From: Anniella stebbinsi
Lineage: Eukaryota; Chordata; Lepidosauria; Squamata; Anniellidae
Length of the DNA stretch: 64,000 bases
Assembly: GCA_029215795.1 (NCBI GenBank)
Contig: JARDYH010000004.1
Location: forward strand, 219,535,517-219,599,516
Direction: 5' to 3'
The position numbers and the translations under genes are program-made. Shown in pieces: positions 10,648 through 20,417 of the stretch (its first letter is position 1; each line of letters begins with the position of its first letter). The notes below the pieces were generated by a model, which was given only the letters and a program-made list of their open reading frames with translations, did no database searches and had not been told where the DNA came from.

Positions 10648-10968
10648 ATAACACAATCCTTTACATATGTACTCAGAAGTGAGTTCAACAGGGCTGATTC
10701 CCAGGTAAAATGTGTACACGATTGATTGCAACTTAATTGCTTGACGCTGGTACATTAATTATCTAAAGCTTGACAGTGCAACCTTTTGGCCTCTCTGCTC
10801 AGAAGTAAGCCCTGCTGAGTTCAATGGGGCTTACCCCCAGGGAAGTGTTCATGGGGCTTAGTCCCGCAAAGGTGTACTACAGGCAGCAATCCTATATCCA
10901 ACTACCTGGGTGTAAGCCCCCCCTTGAACTTCATGGGACGTACTTCTGAGTATACTTATACCCTTGTA
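10648..10968. repeat. Three adjacent copies of the GGGAGTAAGTC palindromic repeat
   Basis: Three diverged copies lie nearly end to end. Copy 1 (about 10650-10735) has ACACAATCC and TACTCAGAAGTGAGTTC. Copy 2 (about 10770-10865) has CTCAGAAGTAAGCCC and TTCAATGGGGCTTAC. Copy 3 (about 10872-10968) has GCAATCCTATATCC, TGGGTGTAAGCCCC and GTACTTCTGAGTATAC. The cluster could be serial insertion or local duplication. Confidence 0.6.
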
Positions 10969-11295
10969 CCTGATACCTGTACCTGATTATTTAGCAGGGG
11001 ATAATTGTAAGGGGTGTTGCTGACAATGAGGGTTATCCTTGTTTATGTTTTGAGATTATTTTGGTTGTGATGTATAAAATGGAACAACAAAAATTAAGAT
11101 GGTCTTTCCTCTAAAAAATGATGGTTACTTTTATTTATTTATTAGATTGTATTCCCTTCATTGAATCTCACAAAGTCACAAATTACAATGGGGTCTGCTA
11201 ATATGCACAATTGTTTAGGGTGTGTGTGTGTGTATGTGTGTTTTGAGACTGCTTGGGACTGCTCTGAGCTTTTCAGAAAAACAGTCAAGCAGTAG

Positions 11296-12175
11296 AAATA
11301 TCGTGAAATGTACACTTGCTGCAACATCTCCTGGAGAGTGAAATATCTCATTTTGACTACTGCAATGCTTTGCACATGAGACTGCCATTGAAGATGTTCC
11401 AAAGTTGCAGCTGGTTCAAAATACAGCAGCCAGGATTTTTCCCTGAGATGGCTTGCTGGTAGTAAGGTGGCCATCTATGCATTGCCAAAATGGAGAATAA
11501 ATGCATCACCAAAGGGAAAAAAAGAGGGAAACCAATTTGCATAACATTTGCATGTGCACATTAATAGGTATAGGTGCAAATTTAGAAATAACTATTATTT
11601 AAATAGGAACACCATATATCTCACCATGGTGGAGAAGACTGACCAAGTGACTTATTTGCCTGCTAGACTGCTGTTCAGGTACTAACTTGCTGAACAGCAA
11701 CTTGACGCTGCTCTCTCTCCTTATAGTTCTTTGACTCTGACTTTAAGGCAAACGGCAGGATTGGCATCTCTTCAAATAGAGGAGAGCTTCAAACAGAGCG
11801 CTCCCTTCTGCAGCTCTCCAGAATAGAGAGATGTGCTCCGGAAAGTAGGATGCTTGGCCACCTTACTAACTGGGAACACATCTCAGTAGTTCTAAGAGAT
11901 CTACGTGGTTACTGCTGGTTCACTTCTGAACCCAATTCAAGGTGCTGAATTTTGATCTATAAAGCCCTTCCTGACTTAGAGCCTGTTTACTCCCATATCA
12001 ACCTGTCTGAACATTAGGATTTTCCATGGTGCTGGGGGTGGCAGCACCATGGGAGATTAGGAGGCCAGGAATGAAGGAGAGGACTTTGTCTTCTGTGGCA
12101 CCCAGTTGTGGAATGTCCTTCTTCGAAGACGTCCACCTGAGATCTAACTTGCTATCCCTTAGGTGTCAGGTTAAG
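11296..12175 (+). pseudogene. L2-like LINE reverse-transcriptase remnant (C-terminal part)
   Basis: Translated in changing plus frames, the region gives the L2-clade thumb and C-terminal landmarks in order. About 11355-11450 gives a FDYCNAL...LPLK...KLQL.QN.AAR match; about 11935-11985 gives a F.VL...YKAL.DL.P match; about 12095-12170 corresponds to the APQLWN..P region. Frameshifts and stops break it, and about 120 bp near 11480-11600 do not match. It is an old, dead copy; compare the intact frame at 62548-63858. Confidence 0.65.
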
Positions 12176-12415
12176 GCTGCAATCCTATGGAGAGAGAGCC
12201 TGATAGATAGAACATTTCAATATTACAGCTTCCAATCTATCCAAAGCCCTGACTATCTCTTGCCGGCAGGCCAGAAACATGGAGGGAGGCATGTTTCGTT
12301 TTGTCTTTGCTTTGTAACCCCTCCACAAGGCAGAGCAAGCATGCACATACCTCCCATTTAAAAAGGGGGGATTCCTTTAGACTAGCCTTGAATGGGCAAT
12401 GAAGGACCATTAGAT

Positions 12416-12760
12416 CAGGAGTTCAGAAGTTATTTCACTCCGGGGGCAAACTCCATTTCAGATAAGTTCTTGGAAGCTGCATTCCAGCAGTGGGCAGGTC
12501 CAAAGACAAAAAGGGTGTGGCCAAAACAACCCCAAAATACTAGCATATTTTATCTTAAAGCTATTGCAGTGAGTCACTAAGCCTTAGGGGAGGCATTTCA
12601 ACCTTTTAAAACAGGGAGGGAGGAGCGCACCAATGCCAAGACATCACAAAATGATCAGTAAGTGGGGGAAATGGGGTGGGGTGAATTGGGGACTCCAGAT
12701 GACCTGACTGGGACCTTGTGGGCCATATTTGGCCCATGGGCCTGACATTCTGCACCCCTG
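12416..12760. mobile_element. hAT-like element with CAGGGGTGCAGAA ends
   Basis: The left end CAGGAGTTCAGAAG pairs with the right end CATTCTGCACCCCTG. Flanks are CATTAGAT (12408-12415) and CATTACAT (12761-12768), an 8-bp duplication with one change. The inside contains TCCATTTCAG, GTGGCCAAAAC, GCATATTTTATC and CATTTCAACCTTTTA, words shared with 19205-19520, 35884-35985 and 54627-54994. No transposase is encoded. CAGGGG ends with 8-bp duplications are typical of hAT elements. Confidence 0.8.
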
Positions 12761-12768
12761 CATTACAT

Positions 12769-13261
12769 TTACAAAAGTTGTGTTCCTGGGTGGAGATGAA
12801 ATTTGCTGGAACTGGATCAACACAGCAGCCTGGAGTTTTTGGACTCTCCTTGGGGTTATGGCTATGGGGAATGTCATGATGAGCAACTGCACTGCAAAAT
12901 GTACCAGCACACCACTGCTAAGGTACACATTTTCGTATGCAATTTTGCCCTGTAAAACTCAAAGGAATATGCCATCTGAAGGAGAACTTCCAATCTATGT
13001 TACAATCTTCATATTAATCCAAGAAGTGCCTATTATGTCAGTTCCCTCAAAAATGCAGAACAGACAAAATTCTCCACCACCCTTCTGTAACCAAAAACAC
13101 GATACATGCAGTTGCATTAGAGCTTCGTTGCTCTAATGTTTGGCGTGATGCACATTCTGAGTAGAGGTTCCACAGAATTCTTCAGCATCAACATGCGGAA
13201 TGTCATCATAAATCCCTTACTGTTGGTCGTACCAGATTGTTCACCAAGGTGTGACTCCTGC
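12769..13261. other. Unassigned sequence
   Basis: Small overlapping frames only; no repeat family recognised. Confidence 0.35.
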
Positions 13262-13382
13262 ACATTCGACAGTGCCCTCCAGTTCTTTGGGTCTCCAACA
13301 CCCATCATCCCCAGCCAATATGATCAGGGATTATGGGAGTCAGAGTCTGCAGCATCTGGAGGGCACCAGTTTGACTACCTCT
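13262..13382. repeat. Palindromic repeat, GCCCTCCAG...CTGGAGGGC family
   Basis: The left arm GTGCCCTCCAG..CACCCATCATCCC faces the right arm GGGATTATGGGAGTC..CATCTGGAGGGCAC. It is a diverged copy of the family at 14303 and 17311. Confidence 0.65.
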
Positions 13383-14302
13383 GGCCTGCAATAGCACCAG
13401 TAGCTGTAAGACTTCTAAACTCAGACTAACCTCAGTTCCAACTGCTGTCATTTCTGATCATTTCGAAAATCTGATGTGTTACAGGTAAAGAGCCAGAAAT
13501 AGGCGCTCCAGTTATTGACCTAGTCATCAAGCCTGGGAGTCTAATTTCCTCTGGACTCCTAGAAGCCGAACACTACATTACCCAGAGTTTTCTTTTTCTT
13601 TTCTTTTTCCTTTTAATCCTTCTCCGCTACTTTTGTGAATGCTGTATTGATTTGCTTTAGCTGGAAGTCCTCCTGACAAGCTTACGCATACAATTAACTG
13701 GATTATAGGGAACATGTTTAAATAGCCTAAGAACTTCTGAAGCCAAAAAACGGGAGCTTTGGGAGAGTAAGTCCTCCCGAATCATTCACTCATCAACCCA
13801 GCCAGCCACAAGCGTGGCTTGTGAAATTAATCGCATCAGCCCAACCCTAGCACAGTTCTCGGGAGTGAGACTCCCTGACAAGGGTGGCTGTCACCTGCTC
13901 TTCAGTGCATTTCAAACGGTTTTGCCTACAGCAGCCTGTTGTATGAGATCAAATGAGTCTTGACACCTTTCTTACTCCATTATGCCTGGCTGCTAAAATC
14001 TTGAGATGCAAACCTACTACGAGATTCTTCCTTCTTTTAATGGAGAAAGCGCTGGCCATTAAATTGCCGAGGGCTACTCATTCTGAGCTTTGAGGTTGGT
14101 AGAAGGCCTCTTATGTGTGAAATCCCATCGCATGCACGGACTGTGGGAATTGTGCACATACATACATTTACACACACACATGCATATCCAGATCACACAT
14201 TCCAAAGTGAGGACAACATCATATATCATGAATAGGAAATCGGGATTTTGTAACCCTGATGGTCACATTATGCAACTGAGTTCATCTCATGCAATCTTAC
14301 GC
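13383..14302. other. Unassigned sequence, possibly single-copy
   Basis: No repeat recognised. The 13620-13860 part is low in repeats. A CA-rich run lies at 14170-14182. Confidence 0.4.
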
Positions 14303-14425
14303 AATCTGGGGCCCTCCAGAAGTATTGGACTACAACCCTCATCAACCTTGTCATGGCCAATGAGCTGATGGTGAGGGTTGTAGTCCAAAGACATCTGAGG
14401 GCAGCTGGTTGGGGAAGGCTGAGCT
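14303..14425. repeat. Palindromic repeat, TTGGACTACAACCCTCAT family
   Basis: Left arm CTGGGGCCCTCCAGAAGTAT..TTGGACTACAACCCTCAT; right arm GTGAGGGTTGTAGTCCAA..CATCTGAGGGCAGC, ending GGGGAAGGCTG. It is a near-complete inverted-repeat element. Confidence 0.75.
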
Positions 14426-14463
14426 ATACCTACCTTCACACACACACACCATGGGGGAAGTAC

Positions 14464-15390
14464 TAGAGTTCTGTGCAAATGGCCTATCAAAATTCTCCAG
14501 TCGTTTTGTGGGCAGAGAAATGGGGGGGGGGGGGGACATTCCACTGAATTTCTGCAAGGGAAGGAGAAATTCTGCAGTAGTTTATCACAGGTAGGGCTCA
14601 CCATTAGCAGGGGTTGCGCAACAGCTTATTTCTTTTTCCCCCAAGTTTTTTCTTTTTTTGCGCTGCTACAGATATCCATCACTTGGAAATCCAGCCCTTT
14701 TGGGGCTCGATGGACTTCCACTGCCTACCTGATTCTGCTTACAGTTGTGAACCAAGCCATGGGTTTTCCCTGAACTCTGGAGACTTTTAAGCCGATTGTT
14801 GCCAGGCCGCAATGGGGGCAAATAAGAGATTTGTGCAGTTTGCAGCTTGTGCCAATCATGCAATAATATGTGTAAATTGTTATCGTAGTTTTGCGCAACT
14901 TAAAAACACGCAGAACATCTGCAGAAAATGGACAGAAGTCTGCAGGGGGAGGGATGAACCAATGAAAGCTCAGCGGGCTCCATCTCCCAAAACAGATTCC
15001 TTTGACATCCCTGTACACTGTTGCCGAAAGTGGTAGCAGCATCCGCCGTGTTGAGGCTTCGACTTTTCTGCCTCGTCTCAGGATATTTTCTAATATATTT
15101 TGAATTCCTTTTGGTATCTAAGGGTGCTGTGCGAGGTGGCTAAGAGTGGTAGGTGTGTGGTTTCCCCCCCTCTTTCTATTGTGCATCTCACCACTGCTCT
15201 GCAGCCTCCCAGGTGACCTGCACTTCCTGAACTGAAAAAGGCCATTGGGAGGACTTGCCACATGATGTCTTCCTCTGAGCTTTAATTGAAGCCAAAGGGG
15301 CTACAGGCTGCCACAGAGGTTATTGTACAATGAAAGACAGGACACTCACACACACTTAGAACAGGAAAAGGAAGTATTATGCTTGAAATG
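14464..15390. mobile_element. Element X, long copy (uninterrupted)
   Basis: Starts TAGAGTTCTGTGCAAATGGCC and follows the same order as 37184-38545. First comes the AGAAATGGGGG / ATTTCTGCAAGGG / GGAGAAATTCTGC section. A TCTGCCTCGTCTCAGG section follows, then GAGGTGGCTAAGAGT, then CACTTCCTGAACTGAAAA, GCCATTGGGAGGA and GGGGCTACAGGCTGCC, ending near TTGTACAATGAAAGACAGGA. The section from 14690 to 15010 resembles 5490-5960. At 15301-15308 it carries the uninterrupted CTACAGGC target that is split by an insertion in the 37184 copy. The right end is not clear. Confidence 0.6.
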
Positions 15391-15395
15391 TTGCA

Positions 15396-15765
15396 TAAAT
15401 GGCTCCTGTAGGCCACCATTTTCATAACATTACCTTCCCAGAAAACCTTGAGCTGCCATGTTTACACAAAATGGTGTTTGCTAAGAGGACGGGTGACTGC
15501 CGGGAGCTCATGGACCATGTGGTGTTCAGCGAGAGGGCAAGCGAGAGCCTCATAGCTCACCAAGAGGGGACCAGGGGGGCCAAATGGGGGAGGAGTCCAT
15601 CAAACTCCACACCCACCCACCCATGGACTGCTGCAACATCCTTACCTGAAGTATACCTGCTGCGATCCAGCAAGGCAGACCAGGGTCAGTATAGTTTGAG
15701 AAATGCTGTCCAGTTGAGGCTGAGCACACAGGATCCACCACATTTTAAAGCAGTGTGTTTTAGGC
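15396..15765. other. Unassigned sequence
   Basis: No repeat or gene recognised. Confidence 0.35.
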
Positions 15766-15857
15766 TGCAGTCCTATATACACTTGCATGGGAGAAAGTCC
15801 TCTTGAACTCAGTGGAACTGACTTCTGAGTAGAAACACATAGGATCATACTGTTAGG
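15766..15857. repeat. Short palindromic repeat, GGGAGTAAGTC family
   Basis: GGCTGCAGTCCTATATACAC, TGGGAGAAAGTCC, TTGAACTCAGTGG, GACTTCTGAGTAG and CATAGGATCATACTG are the arms of the family in order. Confidence 0.7.
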
Positions 15858-15972
15858 CACCAGAGAAATGTGACATTATTTGTCTAGACGTTTAAAATGT
15901 GTTTTTTTTATCTGCTGCACTTGAGAGTTTTACTTTTTTCATATGGTTCTGTTTTAGGTTTTGTTTTTTCCT

Positions 15973-15998
15973 GATATATATATATATATATATATATA
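15973..15998 (+). repeat. (TA)n microsatellite
   Basis: Thirteen TA units. Confidence 0.95.
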
Positions 15999-16196
15999 CT
16001 GTAATATGTATTTCTAATCCTTTCTTTAACACATGCCTCACAAAGCTTCCTGATAAGGTGAACTATGAAATCATTGAATACATTTTTTTCTTTACTGTAC
16101 AACTGATCTTTGCTTGCATTGTGTTTCTTGTATCGTTGCTTTCAAACCATGCGTAGCAGAGGAGGAAAAAGAGAATCAAATCAGTAAACATTATAT

Positions 16197-16516
16197 TAGG
16201 CTGACCATATGAAAAGGAGGACAGGGCTCATATAACTTTAACAGTTGTAGAGAAAAGGGAATTTCAACCAGTGTCATTTTTATGCAATTAGTTCCTGGTG
16301 AAATTCCCTCTTCATCACAACAGTTAAAGTTGCAGGCACTATACTAGAGTGACCATATACAAAAGAAGGCTGGGCCCCTGCAACTTTAACTGTTGTGATG
16401 AAGAGGGAATTTCACTAGGAACTAATTGCATACAAATGACACTGGCTGAAATTCCCTTTTCTCTACAACTGTTAGAGTTATATGAGTCCTGTCCTCCTTT
16501 TCTTATGGTCAGCCTA
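16197..16516. mobile_element. hAT-like foldback MITE, 320-bp inverted dimer (copy D)
   Basis: Ends TAGGCTGACCATATG and CATATGGTCAGCCTA-type (CTTATGGTCAGCCTA), with an exact 8-bp duplication CATTATAT at 16189-16196 and 16517-16524. Each half holds CTTTAACAGTTG, GGGAATTTC, the AATTAGTTCCTGG / CTAGGAACTAATT pair and GTTAAAGTTGCAGG. The asymmetric centre reads CACTATAC then TAGAGTGACCATATAC (about 16343-16366), an internal copy of the terminal repeat. Confidence 0.93.
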
Positions 16517-16524
16517 CATTATAT

Positions 16525-17310
16525 AGATCTGGTAGCTTCTTTCCACTCGGCTCATAATGCCATCACGCTTTTCTTTGGCTAGGTGGGATGCATTACGGCG
16601 CTGCTTGTATCGAGACTGACAACCGCTTTCAGCATTACAAACGGCCTGTTTTCGTAGCGTGTAGGTGGTCCATCTTGTCTGGGAAAGGAACCCACAGAAC
16701 AGCTGGGCAAAACCTTTTCTCTTTCCCTTACAGCATCTTCCTGATATTTCCCTTTCCCCTGTATGATTCATGTTAGGTTTCTCTCAGTGCATCTCATCTG
16801 CATCAGAAATTGACTGGTTACTTAAAAGTTTTTCAAAAGGAAAAAGAGAAGTACAAGAGGGAAAGGAGGGGGGGTTACAATATTTTTATTTTATCTTTGC
16901 GCATTCCCATTCAAGCAAAAGGTGAATTGCACTTCTATGTGCCTGCAGCCCATGGTTTCTCTGATTGTTTCCCTCCTCTCCCCCACCCTTTTCCTTACTA
17001 CATCTACTTAGCTGTACAACGCATCTGTTTGACATTGAGTTGCCTACTGTTTTTGCCTGCATTGGGGGGGGGGCATTATTTCAGCTCCGCCTGCCCCTTG
17101 TGGCCATGGAACGCTTAAGTTTAAGAAAGAAGAAGGATTTTGCTTTTTAAGACTATGACTGCCACTTTCACGCACCCCAACCCCTGAAAAAGCCTAAAAA
17201 GTCTCCCTTCCCCTGAGAAAATCCCTGAGAATCCCTGAGACTTGGGTGGTGAAAATGGGGATGCATTTTTGGTGCAGCCTTCAGGATAAAGGATAGCAGG
17301 ATAAAGGATC
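16525..17310. other. Unassigned sequence
   Basis: No repeat recognised except a poly-G run near 17063. Short frames have no motif. Confidence 0.35.
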
Positions 17311-17428
17311 CTTTGGTCCTCCAGATGTTGTTGGACTACAGCTCCCATCATCCCTGAACATAAGCCACCCTGTTGGGCTGATGGGAGTTGAAGTCCAGCA
17401 ACATTCTGGAGGGCCACAGGATGCCTAA
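17311..17428. repeat. Palindromic repeat, TTGGACTACAGCTCCCATC family
   Basis: Left arm TCCTCCAGATGTTG..TTGGACTACAGCTCCCATCA faces right arm TGATGGGAGTTGAAGTCCA..ATTCTGGAGGGCC. Confidence 0.8.
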
Positions 17429-17447
17429 CCCTCCGTAAAAGTTGTAT

Positions 17448-17478
17448 TATTGTTATTATTATTATTATTATTATTATT
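17448..17478 (+). repeat. (ATT)n microsatellite
   Basis: About ten ATT units; no LINE tail is recognisable beside it. Confidence 0.9.
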
Positions 17479-18336
17479 GGTAAATATGATTGATGGAGAA
17501 ACATGATTCATGGAGAAACACAAGCCCTTTCAGATGTTTTGCTTACGTGTTGTAATCAACCTGGGCTGTTGTCTCTCTCTTTCCTCCAATCCTAAAAGTT
17601 CCAGAAGTAAGAGTATTATAGACTGTCTGGCTTTTGTTTGTTTGTCTCCATTTCCTTAATGTAATCTACCCACTTTTTCAAGCCCTGTCTATCTATCTAC
17701 AAAAATCCAGTGGTACAGCAGTGACACCAATGGCATTATCAAAGAAGTGCATGGGCTGCATTAACATCAAAATCACTTGCTATTAGGCTCGAGCCCGATT
17801 CTGATTGGTTGAATTGCTTTTGTTTTGCTTGGCTTGGCTTTTGGCTTAAAAGCTGGGAGTTCAAGGCAGCAGGGTAAAAACTGACCAACTGCCAAATGAA
17901 AATCCCAAGACATTCCTTGAAATAGTTGTGCTGACATTTCCCCCTGATCTGCCTCACTGCATTCGCTGATGACAACAAACCTATAATTCCTATCATGCTC
18001 AATCAATGTATCGAGGAAAAGCATTTCCTGTGAACCCTGACTCATTCCTTTCTCACGGCATTGGCCAAATAATGTGTTTTTGTCGTCATCGTGCTTAGCC
18101 TGTGGGTCCATTAGAGAGCCCAGAAAGGAAGTGGTCACCCATGCTCACTGGTTCTACTTTAGCCTACTGGTAGCAGGGTTACCACTTCTTGAAATCTAAT
18201 GGTTTGGTAGCTGGGCAGGGCATGGAGCAGAGACTTTGAGGTCTGGGGTAGAGCTCAGAGCAGTATTAGCGGATGGACTGGCCCGGCTGTTTTCAGTGGG
18301 TTAAGGTCAGACTCGTAGGGTGGCCATGTGTCAGGA
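17479..18336. other. Unassigned sequence
   Basis: No repeat family recognised. Confidence 0.35.
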
Positions 18337-18520
18337 GGGACCATAACTCAGTAGCAGAGCACCTCCTTTGCATGCAGAAGGTCTCAGGTTCGATCCCGGC
18401 ATCACCAGGTAGAGTTCGGAAAGAATCCTTCCTGAAACCCTGGAGTGCCATTGCTGCCAGTCAGTGTTGACAATACTAGGCTAGATGGACCAAAGGTCTC
18501 ACTCTGTGTAGGGCAGCTTA
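18337..18520 (+). mobile_element. tRNA-derived SINE
   Basis: The first 70 bp look like a tRNA gene: GGGACCATAACTCAGTAG.AGAGCA (A-box region), TTTGCATGC in the anticodon-loop region, and GGTTCGATCCC (B box, 18387-18397). The body follows (CTTCCTGAAACCCTGGAG, TGCTGCCAGTCAGTG, ATGGACCAAAGGTCTCACTC). The acceptor stem is not paired and the body is SINE-like, so this is not a functional tRNA gene. A minus-strand relative is at 50310-50468 and a fragment at 35985-36072. Confidence 0.8.
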
Positions 18521-18840
18521 GAATCATAGAATAGTAGAGTTGGAAGGGGCTTCTAAGGCCATGGAGTCCAACCCCATGCTCAGTGCAGGAATCTACCTTA
18601 AAGCATCCCTGACAGATGGTTGTCCAGCTGCCTCTTGAACGTCTCTAGTGTGGGAGAGCCCACGACCTCCCTAGGTCATTGGTTCCATTGTCATACTGCT
18701 CTAACAGTCAGGAAGTTTTTCCTGATGCTCAGCCTGAATCTGGCTTCCTGTAACTTGAGCCCATTATTCCATGTCCTGCACTCTGGGATGATTGAGAAGA
18801 GATCCTGGCCCTCCTCTGTGTGGCAGCTTTCCCATGTTCC
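18521..18840 (-). mobile_element. CR1 LINE 3' end
   Basis: On the minus strand the sequence ends CCAACTCTACTATTCTATGATTC. The ATTCTATG octamer is the CR1 terminal signature. The next 300 bp (GCAGCTGGACAACCATCTG region) match 55013-55330 closely. It is 5'-truncated with no reverse-transcriptase domain and abuts the SINE at 18337-18520. Confidence 0.85.
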
Positions 18841-19204
18841 TATGTGTCCTACTTTACAGAAGACAGTCCTGTCATTGAAGGGTTCTCAGAGAACATTCCT
18901 CTGTTAGAACCACCAGAAGGGGGAGTCCCCAGGCCTATCATAATTTCGCACCTGGACAGCAGACTGAGAAGGAACACACAGGTCACCTGATCACAGTCTC
19001 CCCACTATGGTGAGACATATTGTATTTCTAATTAAATTATTTCTAAATGTGCACCTATCCATATAAATTAGTGTATGGATATTTTGTGCAAATCTCTATC
19101 TTCTGCCCTCTTTTTTAGTGACACATTTTCTTCCTCTTTTGGGGGGGGGGACAATTTGTAAGGACAGAGAATGCACCGAGCCAATCACAAACTAAGGTGT
19201 ACAC

Positions 19205-19520
19205 TGGAGAACATCTTTCAGCTAGAATTCCATTTCGGAGAGGCTCTTGGTGGGCGGAGCCAAAGGCAAAAGGGCGGGCCAAATGCACTGGCATATTTTA
19301 GCTTAAAACTCTTACTGACCATAACTAAGCCTCAGGAGGAAGCATTTCAACCTTTTAGAATGAGGGAGGTGCACAAAACCCAGGAAACTCCCAACTGATT
19401 GGTGGTTGAGGGGAGGGCAGTGGGGCATGAGGAAGGGGGTGTGGCTTTCTGGAGAACCCCACAGGGCAAGAATGGAATGTCAGGAGGACTGTCTTTGTTC
19501 TCCTGGCCTGTGGTTCCCCT
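19205..19520. mobile_element. hAT-like CAGGGG-end element, diverged copy
   Basis: AATTCCATTTCGGAGAGGCT, GGGCGGAGCCAAAGGCAAAA, GCATATTTTAGCTTA, GCATTTCAACCTTTTAGAAT and CATTCTTGCCC-type words follow the order of 12416-12760 and 54627-54994. The right end is CCCCTCCCCTG; the left end is not defined. Confidence 0.6.
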
Positions 19521-19535
19521 CCCCTGTTGTACAGT

Positions 19536-19718
19536 TGTTGTTTTTTAAAAATGTGTATTTAAAATGTTTTTAAAAGTTTTAAATATTTTAAAACTGTACA
19601 ATGTTTAATTATATTTTTAATTTTTGTATATCCCTTTGTTTTAACTGTACACGCTTTAATTTGTAAGCCACCTTGGGTCCTAGCATTGGGAAAAAAGGTG
19701 GGATTTAAATAAATATAA

Positions 19719-19757
<39 letters not shown>
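19536..19757 (+). mobile_element. LINE 3' tail, AAGCCACCTTGGGTCC type
   Basis: TTAATTTTTGTATATCC, TTTTAACTGTACACG, TTGTAAGCCACCTTGGGTCC, ATTGGGAAAAAAGGTGGGAT and a terminal (AAT)n run (19721-19755) match the insertion at 56182-56370. This is a short, 5'-truncated LINE tail. The clade is uncertain; an L2-like source is likely from the (AAT)n end and its likeness to other tails here. Confidence 0.75.
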
Positions 19758-19759
<2 letters not shown>

Positions 19760-20097
19760 CACTAATACTGCTATTATATGTTTGTCTATGCATCTTGCGG
19801 AGGACAGCATGCCAGCCCCCCTTTTTCTGGTTAATTTGCTACACTGTCTGCTGAATGTTGACCCAAACTGGAGTAATTCCCTGATCTAAGCTGAGTTGCT
19901 CCATTGGCACAGCTACCAATTTTTATTATTAGGGTTGGACAGCCTCACCAGCATCCGGTTCCGTCAGGGACCTGCCAAGCTGCTTCTGTCTTCCGGCTCC
20001 CGCTTGTGGCACTGTGTGAGCTTCTTCGTGGACTGGTGAGCACCCAATGAAGCCCTCATCCAGAGCAGGTGTAACCCTTATGGAGGAAATGGTTTGG

Positions 20098-20417
20098 TAG
20101 GGTGACCAGATAAAATCCAGGTCAGGGCACATGTAACTTTAACAGTTGTAGAGAAAAGGGAATTGCAGCCAGTGTCATTTGTATGCAATTAGTTCCTGGT
20201 GAAATTCCCTCTTCATCACAACAGTTAAAGTTGCAGGGGCCCTGCCTTCTTTTGTATGTGGTCACTCTAGTATAGTGCCTGCACCTTTAACTGTTGTGAT
20301 GAAGAGGGAATTTCACCAGGAACTAATTGCATACAAATGACTCTGGCTGAAATTCCCTTTGCTCTACAACTGTTAAAGTTACATGAGGCCTGACCTGGAT
20401 TTTATCTGGTCACTCTA
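20098..20417. mobile_element. hAT-like foldback MITE, 320-bp inverted dimer (copy E, reversed centre)
   Basis: Starts TAGGGTGACCAGATAAAATC and ends TATCTGGTCACTCTA. The first 172 bp (20098-20269) form a complete monomer with both terminal repeats. Then come 8 bp, GTATAGTG (20270-20277), and a second, inverted unit that lacks its first 30-odd bases. The centre is the reverse complement of the centre in copies D, F and G, so this copy lies in the opposite orientation. Flanks GGTTTGG and GCAGGCTA do not match. Confidence 0.92.

Noticed and set aside
18337..18405. tRNA gene
   Set aside because: A- and B-box words are present, but the acceptor stem does not pair and the sequence runs straight into a SINE body.
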